Made by a program: the position numbers and the translations under genes
Shown: positions 1 through 7,665 of the stretch, in pieces
Layout: the number at the start of each line of letters is the position of its first letter
Position numbering within the stretch: position 1 is the stretch's first letter
Source of the DNA: an uncultured Phocaeicola sp.
GTDB lineage: Bacteria; Bacteroidota; Bacteroidia; Bacteroidales; Bacteroidaceae
Direction of reading: 5' to 3'
Assembly: GCA_947581855.1 (NCBI GenBank)
Contig: CANPVZ010000002.1
Span: forward strand, 62,001-126,000
DNA length: 64,000 bases
The notes under the pieces: generated by a model
Told to the model about the DNA's origin: nothing
The model's input: the letters and a program-made list of their open reading frames with translations, nothing else
The model's database searches: none

Positions 1-103
1 ATACATATTCAATAGGAGTATAGAGTCCCTTCGGTTCACGTGAATAGGTCAGTCCTGCAAGATACGTATTTATTTTTTCTAATAATTGCGAAGAAGTAAA
101 CAT
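1..103 (-). CDS. Polyprenyl synthetase family protein, N-terminal fragment
   Basis: The first 34 codons of a minus-strand gene that runs off the left edge. The visible N-terminus (MFTSSQLLEKIN, then a REPKGLYTPIEYV segment) resembles the start of Bacteroides polyprenyl (farnesyl/geranylgeranyl or longer) diphosphate synthases, where this segment leads into the Leu-Gly-Gly-Lys-Arg-x-Arg-Pro motif. Those catalytic Asp-rich motifs lie outside the window, so the call rests on the N-terminus alone. The family condenses isopentenyl diphosphate units; the nearby ispH would supply that precursor, but the two genes are on opposite strands. Confidence 0.6.
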   Translation of the reverse strand, partial: MFTSSQLLEKINTYLAGLTYSREPKGLYTPIEYV

Positions 104-130
104 ATCAAATTTTATTTTTATAGCCAGAAA

Positions 131-157
131 AAAGGCTGCGCTTTCAGGGCAGCCTTT
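131..157 (-). terminator. Rho-independent terminator after tonB
   Basis: A perfect 9-bp stem (131-139 with 149-157, AAAGGCTGC/GCAGCCTTT) and a 9-nt loop, followed on the minus strand by a T run. It lies 33 bp past the tonB stop and would end that transcript before the polyprenyl synthetase gene. Confidence 0.85.
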
Positions 158-189
158 AATCACCTTATTTAATTAAACATTAATTTTAA

Positions 190-876
190 TTACTGTAATC
201 TAAACATAACCGGCAAAGTATATTTCACGCGTACCGGTTTACCGCGTTGTTTACCAGGTTTCCATTTCGGCATCATTTTTACCACGCGCACTGCCTCCTT
301 ATCCAAGTAGGGGTCAACACTACGGGCAACCGTAACATCCACAATGGAACCATCTTTATTCACAACAAACTGAAGAATAACACGACCTTGAATACCATTT
401 TCCTGAGCGATAGTCGGATATTTGATATTCTTGTTTAAGAATCTCATACATTCGGCATCTCCACCAGGGAAAGAAGGCATTTCTTCTACCACATGGAAAA
501 TAGTTTCTTCTTCTACTACTTCCTCCACGACCACTGCAGGGCCTGTAGATACTATTTGTACAGCTTCACCTTGATCTTCGCTGGTAGCGACTTCCGTTTC
601 TTCAATATTTGTGTCATTTTCTACAATTTGCAGGACTTCTTCCGCAGAAGGAGCCTGAGGCGGCGGAGGGGTTTGCGGTTGTTCCTGTTGTGTAATAGGA
701 ACCATATCCTCCTCAAACGTAACTTCAACTGGTCCTTGTGCAATCAAGACTTGTTTATCGCGTTCACTCCATTCGAAAGCAACAAACATAAAAGCCAAAA
801 TCAACACATAACCAATAAGCAGCCAGGTACTCTTTTTACCTTCCAGATCTGCTTTCGGCGATTTCTTTACTTCCAT
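190..876 (-). CDS. tonB: Energy transducer TonB
   Basis: A 228-residue TonB-type protein, which passes energy from the inner-membrane ExbBD complex to outer-membrane TonB-dependent transporters such as the SusC-like protein at 49.8-53.1 kb. The short basic N-terminus is followed by one membrane anchor (about residues 18-38), an acidic and Pro-rich periplasmic stretch containing QTPPPPQAPS (about 67-76), and a C-terminal TonB_C domain (about 145-228) with the typical YPTIAQENGIQGRV and WKPGKQRGKPV segments. Length and domain order are normal. It is a single-gene unit with its own promoter and terminator. Bacteroidota have several tonB paralogues, so this one's partner is unknown. Confidence 0.93.
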   Translation of the reverse strand: MEVKKSPKADLEGKKSTWLLIGYVLILAFMFVAFEWSERDKQVLIAQGPVEVTFEEDMVPITQQEQPQTPPPPQAPSAEEVLQIVENDTNIEETEVATSEDQGEAVQIVSTGPAVVVEEVVEEETIFHVVEEMPSFPGGDAECMRFLNKNIKYPTIAQENGIQGRVILQFVVNKDGSIVDVTVARSVDPYLDKEAVRVVKMMPKWKPGKQRGKPVRVKYTLPVMFRLQ

Positions 877-915
877 AAATTATTTTATTAAAAATAAGGT
901 GTCTCTCATTTTTGG

Positions 916-923
916 CAAATATA
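916..923 (-). promoter_or_regulatory. Promoter -7 box for tonB
   Basis: CAAATATA on the plus strand reads TATATTTG on the minus strand, a perfect match to the Bacteroides -7 consensus TAnnTTTG, 40 bp upstream of the tonB start. No clear -33 element. Confidence 0.6.
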
Positions 924-1025
924 CTACTTTTTTCGTTATTACATAGGATTCTTCTCCGTTTTTTCATACATATCAAAGCATTTTTGTTTTTTTAATCTTT
1001 GATAATAATACATAATAACAAAGCA

Positions 1026-1057
1026 TTGTTCCGAGTCTTTCTTATTCACTATCTTTG
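1026..1057 (+). promoter_or_regulatory. Promoter for cmk-ispH
   Basis: TATCTTTG at 1050-1057 matches the Bacteroides -7 consensus, with a TTGT -33-like element 20 bp upstream (1026-1029). The start codon of cmk is 35 bp downstream. Confidence 0.65.
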
Positions 1058-1091
1058 GGACGTTTTTTAAGATGATTAACAAAGTAATGAC

Positions 1092-1781
1092 ATGAAAAAA
1101 ATTACAATTGCCATAGACGGATTCTCTTCATGCGGCAAAAGCACTATGGCCAAAGATCTCGCAAAAGAAATAGGTTACATATATATAGACAGTGGGGCTA
1201 TGTATCGGGCAGTAACTTTATATAGTATAAGGCACGGTTTTTTCGAACCGGAGGGCATTGACACTGATTCTTTGAGAAAGCATATGAACCAAATCCATAT
1301 CACATTTCAGTTGGATCCTGAAACTAACCGACCGCAAACTTATTTAAATGGCGAAAATGTGGAAAAGGAAATTCGAACCATGGAAGTGTCCGGCAAAGTA
1401 AGTCCTATTTCTGCCATAGATTTTGTTCGGGAAGCAATGGTTGCCCAACAACAAGAAATGGGAAAAGCAAAAGGCATAGTAATGGATGGAAGAGATATCG
1501 GTACTACAGTGTTCCCAGACGCGGAACTAAAGATTTTTGTTACGGCTTCGCCGGAAATTAGGGCGCAACGCCGATATGAGGAATTGAAAGAGAAAGGACA
1601 GGAAGCCAGTTTCACTGAGATTCTTGCCAACGTGAAAGAACGGGATTATATAGACCAGAACCGGGCAGTCAGTCCTTTGCGCAAAGCAGACGACGCCATA
1701 TTGTTGGATAATAGCCAGATGACAATTGCCCAACAAAAGGAATGGCTAGCCGAACAATTTCAAAAAGTAACGGCACAATGA
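1092..1781 (+). CDS. cmk: Cytidylate kinase
   Basis: A 229-residue (d)CMP kinase that phosphorylates CMP/dCMP with ATP for nucleotide recycling in the cytosol. The P-loop GFSSCGKST lies at residues 10-18, followed by the substrate-binding region [10 protein letters not shown] (about 31-40) and the [11 protein letters not shown] motif (about 135-145). Length is normal for the bacterial enzyme. The stop codon overlaps the ispH start as ATGA (1778-1781), so the two are translationally coupled. A cmk-ispH pairing is common in other bacteria. Confidence 0.96.
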   Translation: MKKITIAIDGFSSCGKSTMAKDLAKEIGYIYIDSGAMYRAVTLYSIRHGFFEPEGIDTDSLRKHMNQIHITFQLDPETNRPQTYLNGENVEKEIRTMEVSGKVSPISAIDFVREAMVAQQQEMGKAKGIVMDGRDIGTTVFPDAELKIFVTASPEIRAQRRYEELKEKGQEASFTEILANVKERDYIDQNRAVSPLRKADDAILLDNSQMTIAQQKEWLAEQFQKVTAQ

Positions 1782-2665
1782 TTCGTATTGAAATTGATAA
1801 AGAATCCGGCTTCTGCTTCGGAGTTACCACAGCCATACAAAAAGCTGAGGACGAATTAAGAAAGGGTACTCCTTTGTATTGCTTGGGAGACATTGTGCAC
1901 AACGGAAAAGAGTGTGAACGATTGAAGCAATTAGGATTGATTACCATTAATCATGATGAATTCAAGCATCTTCATCATGTAAAAGTGTTGTTGCGGGCAC
2001 ACGGCGAGCCGCCTGAAACATATAGGTTAGCGGAAGAAAATCATATTGAAATCATTGACGCTACTTGTCCGGTAGTGCTCCAATTGCAGAAACGGATAAA
2101 GAAAGAATTCAATTTGTACACGGAGAGTTCCAAGCAGATTGTCATTTATGGAAAGAACGGACACGCTGAGGTTCTAGGGTTGGTAGGGCAAACACAAGGA
2201 AAAGCGATCGTAATTGAATCTCTTGAAGAAGCTCGACATTTAGACTTTACACAAAACATACGTCTTTATTCTCAAACCACTAAATCTTTAGAGGAATTCT
2301 GGCAAATCATCCAATATATTCAGGAGCACATTGTTCCACCGGCTGATTTTAAATATTTCGATACTATTTGCCGACAGGTGGCGAACCGTATGCCTAACAT
2401 TCGTGCCTTTGCTGCGACACATGACCTTATTTTCTTTGTCAGCGGAAAGAAAAGTTCCAACGGGAGAATTCTGTTCAACGAATGCAAAAAAGTAAACCCT
2501 AATTCTTTCCTGATTGAAGACGCAAATGAAATAGAATTTAATTTATTAAAAGGCGTTTCGAGCATCGGAATATGTGGCGCTACTTCTACTCCCAAATGGC
2601 TGATGGAAGAATGCAAAAGGGCCATTATAAATTATCAGAATGATAAAACAAATGGAGATAATTAA
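1778..2665 (+). CDS. ispH: 4-hydroxy-3-methylbut-2-enyl diphosphate reductase
   Basis: IspH, the last enzyme of the MEP isoprenoid pathway, reduces HMBPP to IPP and DMAPP with a [4Fe-4S] cluster. I chose the ATG at 1778 over the upstream start at 1742 because it gives the family N-terminus [16 protein letters not shown] and a 4-bp overlap with cmk. The three cluster cysteines are visible: Cys13 (GFCFGV), the DATCPVV cysteine near residue 97, and DTICRQ near residue 198. The C-terminal GATSTPKWL motif is intact. The protein is 295 residues, a normal length. Confidence 0.96.
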   Translation: MIRIEIDKESGFCFGVTTAIQKAEDELRKGTPLYCLGDIVHNGKECERLKQLGLITINHDEFKHLHHVKVLLRAHGEPPETYRLAEENHIEIIDATCPVVLQLQKRIKKEFNLYTESSKQIVIYGKNGHAEVLGLVGQTQGKAIVIESLEEARHLDFTQNIRLYSQTTKSLEEFWQIIQYIQEHIVPPADFKYFDTICRQVANRMPNIRAFAATHDLIFFVSGKKSSNGRILFNECKKVNPNSFLIEDANEIEFNLLKGVSSIGICGATSTPKWLMEECKRAIINYQNDKTNGDN

Positions 2666-2702
2666 CCTTTATTATCTTTCAAAACCATAGATTTGCTTTC
2701 TG

Positions 2703-2736
2703 TTTGGTACTCTCAACCAAGAATTTATTAAATTTG
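2703..2736 (+). promoter_or_regulatory. Promoter for pfkA
   Basis: TTTG at 2703-2706 (-33) and TAAATTTG at 2729-2736 (-7), with 22 bp between them, 24 bp upstream of the pfkA start. Both match the Bacteroides consensus. Confidence 0.7.
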
Positions 2737-2759
2737 CAGCAGTTTTTAAATAGGTATTT

Positions 2760-3740
2760 ATGGGCGAAATTAAATGTGTAGGAATCTTAACTTCCGGAGG
2801 AGATGCCCCGGGAATGAACGCAGCCATTCGTGCGATAACACGTGCTGCCATCTATAATAATCTGAGTGTAAAAGGCATCTACAGAGGTTATCGAGGTTTA
2901 ATAACCGACGAGATTCAGGAATTCAAAACCGAAAATGTCAGCAATATCATTCAACGTGGTGGAACTATCTTGAAAACAGCCCGTTGCAAAGAGTTTACCA
3001 CTCCCGAAGGCCGTGCCATTGCTTATGAAAATATGAAGAAAGAAGGTATCGACGCCCTTGTTATCATCGGTGGAGATGGATCTTTAACAGGAGCACGGAT
3101 CTTCGCACAAGAGTATGACGTTCCGTGTATCGGTTTACCGGGAACTATCGACAACGACCTATATGGAACCGATACGACTATCGGTTATGACACGGCACTG
3201 AATACAATTTTAGATGCCATTGACAAAATCAGGGATACCGCCACCTCCCACGAACGCTTGTTTTTTGTGGAAGTGATGGGACGCGACGCCGGTTTCCTTG
3301 CGCTGAACGGAGCTATTGCCTCGGGTTCGGAAGCAGCCATTATACCGGAATTCAGTACGGAAGTAGACCAGTTGGAAGAGTTTATCAAGAACGGTTTCCG
3401 CAAGTCGAAGAACAGCAGTATCGTATTGGTTGCGGAAAGTCCGATTACCGGTGGCGCCATGCATTTTGCAGAACGTGTAAAAAAAGAGTATCCTCAATAT
3501 GATGTACGGGTATCCATCCTTGGACATTTACAACGCGGAGGAAGTCCTACAGCTCACGATCGCATTATTGCGAGCCGCATGGGAGCAGCAAGCATCGATG
3601 CCTTGATGGAAGGACAACGCAATGTAATGATTGGTATCAACCATGACGAAATTGTTTACGTTCCTTTTACCAAAGCTATCAAAAACGACAAGCCTATTAA
3701 ACCGGAACTGGTAAATGTTCTCCGCGAATTGTCTATCTAA
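2760..3740 (+). CDS. pfkA: ATP-dependent 6-phosphofructokinase
   Basis: A 326-residue phosphofructokinase converting fructose 6-phosphate to fructose 1,6-bisphosphate in glycolysis. Visible motifs are [10 protein letters not shown] (about 11-20), GGDGS (about 103-107), LPGTIDND with the catalytic Asp (about 124-131), and MGRDAGFLA (about 169-177). A Gly rather than Lys before TIDND, together with the GGDGS signature, points to the ATP-using rather than the PPi-using type. It is about the length of the classic bacterial enzyme and stands alone in its transcription unit. Confidence 0.95.
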   Translation: MGEIKCVGILTSGGDAPGMNAAIRAITRAAIYNNLSVKGIYRGYRGLITDEIQEFKTENVSNIIQRGGTILKTARCKEFTTPEGRAIAYENMKKEGIDALVIIGGDGSLTGARIFAQEYDVPCIGLPGTIDNDLYGTDTTIGYDTALNTILDAIDKIRDTATSHERLFFVEVMGRDAGFLALNGAIASGSEAAIIPEFSTEVDQLEEFIKNGFRKSKNSSIVLVAESPITGGAMHFAERVKKEYPQYDVRVSILGHLQRGGSPTAHDRIIASRMGAASIDALMEGQRNVMIGINHDEIVYVPFTKAIKNDKPIKPELVNVLRELSI

Positions 3741-4273
3741 GCAAACAAAACATTACGCATAATTACGCGTTGAAACATTTATCAATTAAATCGCATCGCT
3801 CTGAAAAGAATATTTGCGGACCTTAAAAATTAAATCCGAAAACCAGCGAGAGTTTAAGTGTGAAACAAAAAGAATACGGATGGACTCCCTTGCGGACAGA
3901 AATAATACAACGCCGCAAGGAAGTCCATCCGCTTTATTTGAATAGCTCTGCAAAGGGTCATAACAATTAATAATGCAACCTTTTACAAAAAATAATGTCA
4001 GGAGAACTACTAATAAGACTACCCTTCTCATCAAACAGTCTAAAACAACGAAAATGTATGCCAATAGCACGACTGTAACCAAAATCTGTCCTTTATTCTA
4101 CTTAGGAACATATCCTCTATCCAACTAACTAAAAGATAATATAATCAGTTTAATCGGTCGCAGAACGCCCTCCTTTTTGCATGCCGTCACAATTCCATCT
4201 ACATTCACAACGAAAAGCTTGAGCTAAGCGATACAGCCCTATTATCTTTACAAAAAGAAAGAATTGCTATGTA
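3741..4273. other. Convergent intergenic region between pfkA and meaB
   Basis: No convincing gene in 533 bp. The one notable structure is the long hairpin at 3877-3931, listed separately. A 98-codon minus-strand reading frame runs straight through that hairpin and looks spurious. Confidence 0.6.
3877..3931. repeat. Long inverted repeat between convergent genes
   Basis: Arms 3877-3895 and 3913-3931 pair over 19 bp with a single mismatch and a 17-nt loop. The core is GGATGGACTCCCTTGCGG, so it is GC-rich against an AT-rich background. It has no clean T run on either side, so a simple intrinsic terminator is only one option; a processed small RNA, an mRNA-stabilising stem or a mobile-element relic are others. 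Confidence 0.75.
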
Positions 4274-5365
4274 TCATTTTCCGAAATATGAATCCAGCAA
4301 TTGCTTGGCTGCAACAAAAGAGGTTAAGTTACCACTCAACACATCACGTTCCTTCTCTTCCAGCATGGCGGCAATAGCCGGATTGTTGTAGAAACTGTCG
4401 CGCAAATGCTCGTTTATCGTTTCGTACATCCAATACTTGGCCTGTTCATTACGACGATGTTCGAAATAACCGTTGTCTTTTACAAAGTCAATGTAGCGGT
4501 ATATCATATCCCATATCTCCTTAATACCCAATCCATAAAAACCGGAATAGGTAAGTACTTCAGGCGTCCATCCGCTTTCCGGAGCCGGAAAGAGATGCAA
4601 GGCGTTACGAAAATGAGAAGCTGCCAATTTAGCTTTATCAATGTTACTGCCATCGGCTTTATTAATTACAATTCCATCGGCCATTTCCATAATACCCCGC
4701 TTGATGCCTTGCAATTCGTCACCCGTACCCGCCAATTGAATCAACAGGAAGAAGTCAACCATAGAATGTACAGCCGTTTCACTCTGCCCCACTCCCACCG
4801 TTTCGACAAATATCTTATCAAAACCGGCTGCCTCGCAAAGGATAATGGTTTCGCGCGTTTTACGCGCCACACCTCCTAACGAACCTGCCGATGGACTGGG
4901 ACGAATAAATGATTTGGGATGAACGGAAAGTTTTTCCATACGGGTTTTATCTCCCAATATACTGCCTTTGCTACGTTCGCTGCTCGGGTCGATAGCCAAC
5001 ACAGCCAGCTTGCCCCCCTGTTCGAGTACATGAAGACCGAAAACGTCGATAGAGGTACTCTTACCGGCACCGGGTACACCGCTGATTCCTACCCGTATAG
5101 AGTTTCCCGAATAGGGTAAACATTTCTCTATCACCTCCTGTGCAAGCGCCTGATGTTCCGGACGTACACTTTCCACTAACGTCACGGCACGACTTAATAT
5201 CGTCACATCCCCTTTCAGTATGCCTTCCACATAATCCGTAACAGAAAGTTCCCTTCGCTTTGGCGGATGATGCAACTTTAAATAAGGATTCACCGTAGCC
5301 GGCTGCTCAATTCCCTTATTCACCGCCAGCCCTTTATACTTATCACTGTTTTCAGGATGTTCCAT
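4274..5365 (-). CDS. meaB: Methylmalonyl-CoA mutase-associated GTPase MeaB
   Basis: A 363-residue G3E-family GTPase (MeaB/ArgK) that guards and loads adenosylcobalamin into methylmalonyl-CoA mutase, an enzyme central to propionate formation in Bacteroides. The Walker A motif GVPGAGKST sits near residues 95-103, followed by VETVGVGQSE and a C-terminal NKADG guanine-recognition motif. The first ~50 residues are a typical variable N-terminal extension. The mutase subunits themselves are not in the window. It follows the DUF1573 gene by 64 bp and probably shares its promoter. Confidence 0.93.
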   Translation of the reverse strand: MEHPENSDKYKGLAVNKGIEQPATVNPYLKLHHPPKRRELSVTDYVEGILKGDVTILSRAVTLVESVRPEHQALAQEVIEKCLPYSGNSIRVGISGVPGAGKSTSIDVFGLHVLEQGGKLAVLAIDPSSERSKGSILGDKTRMEKLSVHPKSFIRPSPSAGSLGGVARKTRETIILCEAAGFDKIFVETVGVGQSETAVHSMVDFFLLIQLAGTGDELQGIKRGIMEMADGIVINKADGSNIDKAKLAASHFRNALHLFPAPESGWTPEVLTYSGFYGLGIKEIWDMIYRYIDFVKDNGYFEHRRNEQAKYWMYETINEHLRDSFYNNPAIAAMLEEKERDVLSGNLTSFVAAKQLLDSYFGK

Positions 5366-5429
5366 ATTCTTATTTACATTTAAAGTTATTGGTTTTAGAA
5401 ACTGAGAAATGGAGAACGTAAAAGAGTTC

Positions 5430-6497
5430 TCACTTCTTCACATGCACCTTAATTTCCACTTTCGGTCGGTTCGGATCGTTCGTAATCATCAATACACGCG
5501 GTGTATGCTTGCGTTTCTTCACATATTTTGCTACAGCCGTAATCTTCACTTTCATCGACTCTCCGGGCTTCAATGAACGTTTCTTCATGCTTACATTCAC
5601 CGATGGAGCCGTCACTTGCATTTCGCGAATCTCAAGCGTGGATTTACCAGTATTGGTAATAAGTACTGTCTGTGAAACTTTCTTTTTGGTTCCCAACGTC
5701 AAGTTCAATTCCTGAGCCGACAAACGAACATTCGGAGCTAAAGCACGTTGAGCTGCGGTCAGTTTGGAGAAGTCGGGCAACAATACAGCCATTACGGTTA
5801 TCTCGTTCTCATCACTCACCTTATCACCCGGAAAACGCGACAAATAAACCGATGTTCGCGTCAGTCCCAAATCCTTCAGTTTATCCGAGTGAAGTATTAG
5901 TTGAATCTTTCCCGCGTGCTTGGGAGCCAGCATTTCGGGCACGGCTTTTGCCTCCAAATAAGAAGGAAGATGCATCAGCACCGGTTCATATTCTTTATCC
6001 GATGCATTAACGATATCGATTTCCGCTACAGGCTCATCACCCCGGTTCACATCCGGAAACTCAATATGATTCTTATCCAAATAGATAGAACCTATTTGTA
6101 CCGGATACTCTTTGGAATAGTCCGTAATCTCCGTCCGCACCACTCCTTTCATAGCCAGATAAACGGGTTTATCCGAAGCATTACTGTATACGCCTATGGA
6201 TTTCTGAAAATGCCCGAGCATCTTTGCATCAAACGTAGCCGACACCGTGCCGAATCCTTTCGGCTGAATAGGTTTTTTAGTCCATGCAGGGTTCAAACAA
6301 CCGCATGAAACATCTACATTATTAATAACCAAAGGTTTATTACCTTTATTAATAACCGTAAAGGTTACGGTTATCGGTTTCTTCCACAGGATATCTCCTA
6401 CATTACACTCATTCTTATCGAAACTAATCTGAGGTTGCGCCTGCAACAGTGATACGACGCTTATGAATAGACTTAATATTAAAATTATGCGTTTCAT
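5430..6497 (-). CDS. DUF1573 domain-containing secreted protein
   Basis: A 355-residue exported protein with an N-terminal signal peptide ending near LLQAQPQ. At least two immunoglobulin-like DUF1573/ASPM-type beta-sandwich segments can be recognised: the first around NKGNKPLVINNVDVSCGC (about residues 50-67), the second around NTGKSTLEIREMQV (about 280-293). Such modules are common in Bacteroidota periplasmic and surface proteins; the function is unknown. It lies just upstream of meaB on the same strand, which need not mean a shared role. Start chosen at the ATG preceding the signal peptide. Confidence 0.85.
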   Translation of the reverse strand: MKRIILILSLFISVVSLLQAQPQISFDKNECNVGDILWKKPITVTFTVINKGNKPLVINNVDVSCGCLNPAWTKKPIQPKGFGTVSATFDAKMLGHFQKSIGVYSNASDKPVYLAMKGVVRTEITDYSKEYPVQIGSIYLDKNHIEFPDVNRGDEPVAEIDIVNASDKEYEPVLMHLPSYLEAKAVPEMLAPKHAGKIQLILHSDKLKDLGLTRTSVYLSRFPGDKVSDENEITVMAVLLPDFSKLTAAQRALAPNVRLSAQELNLTLGTKKKVSQTVLITNTGKSTLEIREMQVTAPSVNVSMKKRSLKPGESMKVKITAVAKYVKKRKHTPRVLMITNDPNRPKVEIKVHVKK

Positions 6498-6521
6498 CCG
6501 TTTATTTTAAAGATAGGTGGA

Positions 6522-6529
6522 CAAAGGTA
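6522..6529 (-). promoter_or_regulatory. Promoter -7 box for DUF1573-meaB
   Basis: Plus-strand CAAAGGTA reads TACCTTTG on the minus strand, matching TAnnTTTG, 25 bp upstream of the DUF1573 start. Confidence 0.6.
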
Positions 6530-6656
6530 GGAAAATAAAACGAAAGCACGAACTTATCTTCACAAAAAGAAGAAAGCTAACCGGCTGAACACGACGGATT
6601 CACCTTTCTTCACTAATCTTTTCCATTTAAATAGTTTATACATTGTAAAAACACAT

Positions 6657-6664
6657 TAACTTTG
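6657..6664 (+). promoter_or_regulatory. Promoter -7 box for the Tyr-rich lipoprotein
   Basis: TAACTTTG matches the -7 consensus 43 bp upstream of the start at 6708. A TTTA lies 19 bp further upstream (6634-6637) as a possible -33 element. Confidence 0.6.
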
Positions 6665-6707
6665 CAAACAATAAGCATAAAATATACACTCAAAAGACTA
6701 TAATACG

Positions 6708-7199
6708 ATGAGAACTTTAAAAAACTATTTATTCTTTGCCATCACCTTATTAGGATTGGTAAGTTTCAGTTCTTGCGACTCGGAAGAGAAAATGGAAGAA
6801 CATATTTTAGAAGGACACTGCTGGGAAGGTTACTTACCCATCTATAATTGGGATAGAACAGAATACTACAGCCGTTTTTTCTTTGAACCGGACGGAAACG
6901 GCGTGGAGGAGGTTTACGTTTACGACCCTCTATACGATGATTTTTATCATGAAGGAGACTATTTTTTCACTTGGGGATGGAGAAACGATGACTATGCAGT
7001 ACTTCAATTAAGATATGGAAGCCGTTGGGGAGTAGATTATACTTGTATGGCGTTGATTGATGTTAGTCACACTAAACTTAAAGGTTATTTTTACAAGAAC
7101 ATGAACGACTATTTTTATGATAGAGAGCACGGTTATACGGATCCTGACCTTTACTTCGAACTGAGAACTAAAGAGGGTATACATCGTTACAACGATTAA
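6708..7199 (+). CDS. Small Tyr-rich lipoprotein of unknown function
   Basis: A 163-residue protein I do not recognise. The N-terminus is a lipoprotein signal (MRTLKNYLFFAI... with SFSSC as lipobox, Cys23). The mature part is unusually rich in Tyr, Phe, Trp and Asp, including the segment YDPLYDDFYHEGDYFFTWGW, and has the look of a small beta-barrel or lipocalin-like fold (strands around 'LEGHCWEGYLP', 'YYSRFFFEPDG', 'YAVLQLRYG'). It has its own promoter and no partner gene. Start supported by the promoter 43 bp upstream. Confidence 0.75.
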   Translation: MRTLKNYLFFAITLLGLVSFSSCDSEEKMEEHILEGHCWEGYLPIYNWDRTEYYSRFFFEPDGNGVEEVYVYDPLYDDFYHEGDYFFTWGWRNDDYAVLQLRYGSRWGVDYTCMALIDVSHTKLKGYFYKNMNDYFYDREHGYTDPDLYFELRTKEGIHRYND

Positions 7200-7479
7200 A
7201 GAGAACATTGCTCACATAAAACGCCGATATAAAATCATACATGTAAATTAAGTCAGGATTAAACTCAGATTCCTGTCTATCAAATTCCATACACTACAGA
7301 ATACACCCAACTGGGTACTCTGGAGAAATCTTATGCAGAGGAACTGGAAGGAAGAAAATAAACGAAGCGCAAAGCAAACAAGGAAAGCTTTCGGTTTTCT
7401 GTATAGTGAAGGAGGAAGCAAACAGGAGGAAGTGTAAACTGTTCCCAAGTATAGTCACATTCCACAACGGGTAGTAAGA
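7200..7479. other. Intergenic region, no gene seen
   Basis: 280 bp between the lipoprotein stop and the repeat array. Minus-strand frames of 66-78 codons here overlap each other and the array, and lack family resemblance. Confidence 0.5.
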
Positions 7480-7608
7480 AAGCCACTTTGTGCCAACGCA
7501 GTGGCACAACTGTGACAACAGGCATGTCACAAGTGTGACATAAGTTATGGCACAAGTGTGCCAATCATCATGTCACACTTGTGCCACAGCTGTGTCACAA
7601 ACCGGCTA
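7480..7608. repeat. Palindromic array, six units at 22-23 bp pitch
   Basis: Six 16-bp units start at 7480, 7502, 7525, 7548, 7571 and 7593 (steps 22, 23, 23, 23, 22). The four inner units fit TGNCACAANTGTGNCA or its near mirror; the best is TGGCACAAGTGTGCCA. The outer two keep only one half-site (TTGTGCCA at 7488-7495, TGTCACAA at 7593-7600). The array lies between the convergent stops of the lipoprotein gene and the alpha-2-macroglobulin gene. Confidence 0.85.
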
Positions 7609-7665
7609 ATACACGGTTGGTGCAATCATCCAGATGTATAACTCTGCTCATAGCATAGGGGAAGA

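Noticed and set aside
3786..4082. 98-codon minus-strand frame with a hydrophobic start
   Set aside because: It reads straight through the long hairpin, has no promoter box and no recognisable domain.
7480..7608. Possible CRISPR array
   Set aside because: Units are 16-bp dyads at a 23-bp step with linkers of only ~7 bp; there are no long identical repeats with unique spacers of 30-40 bp and no cas genes.
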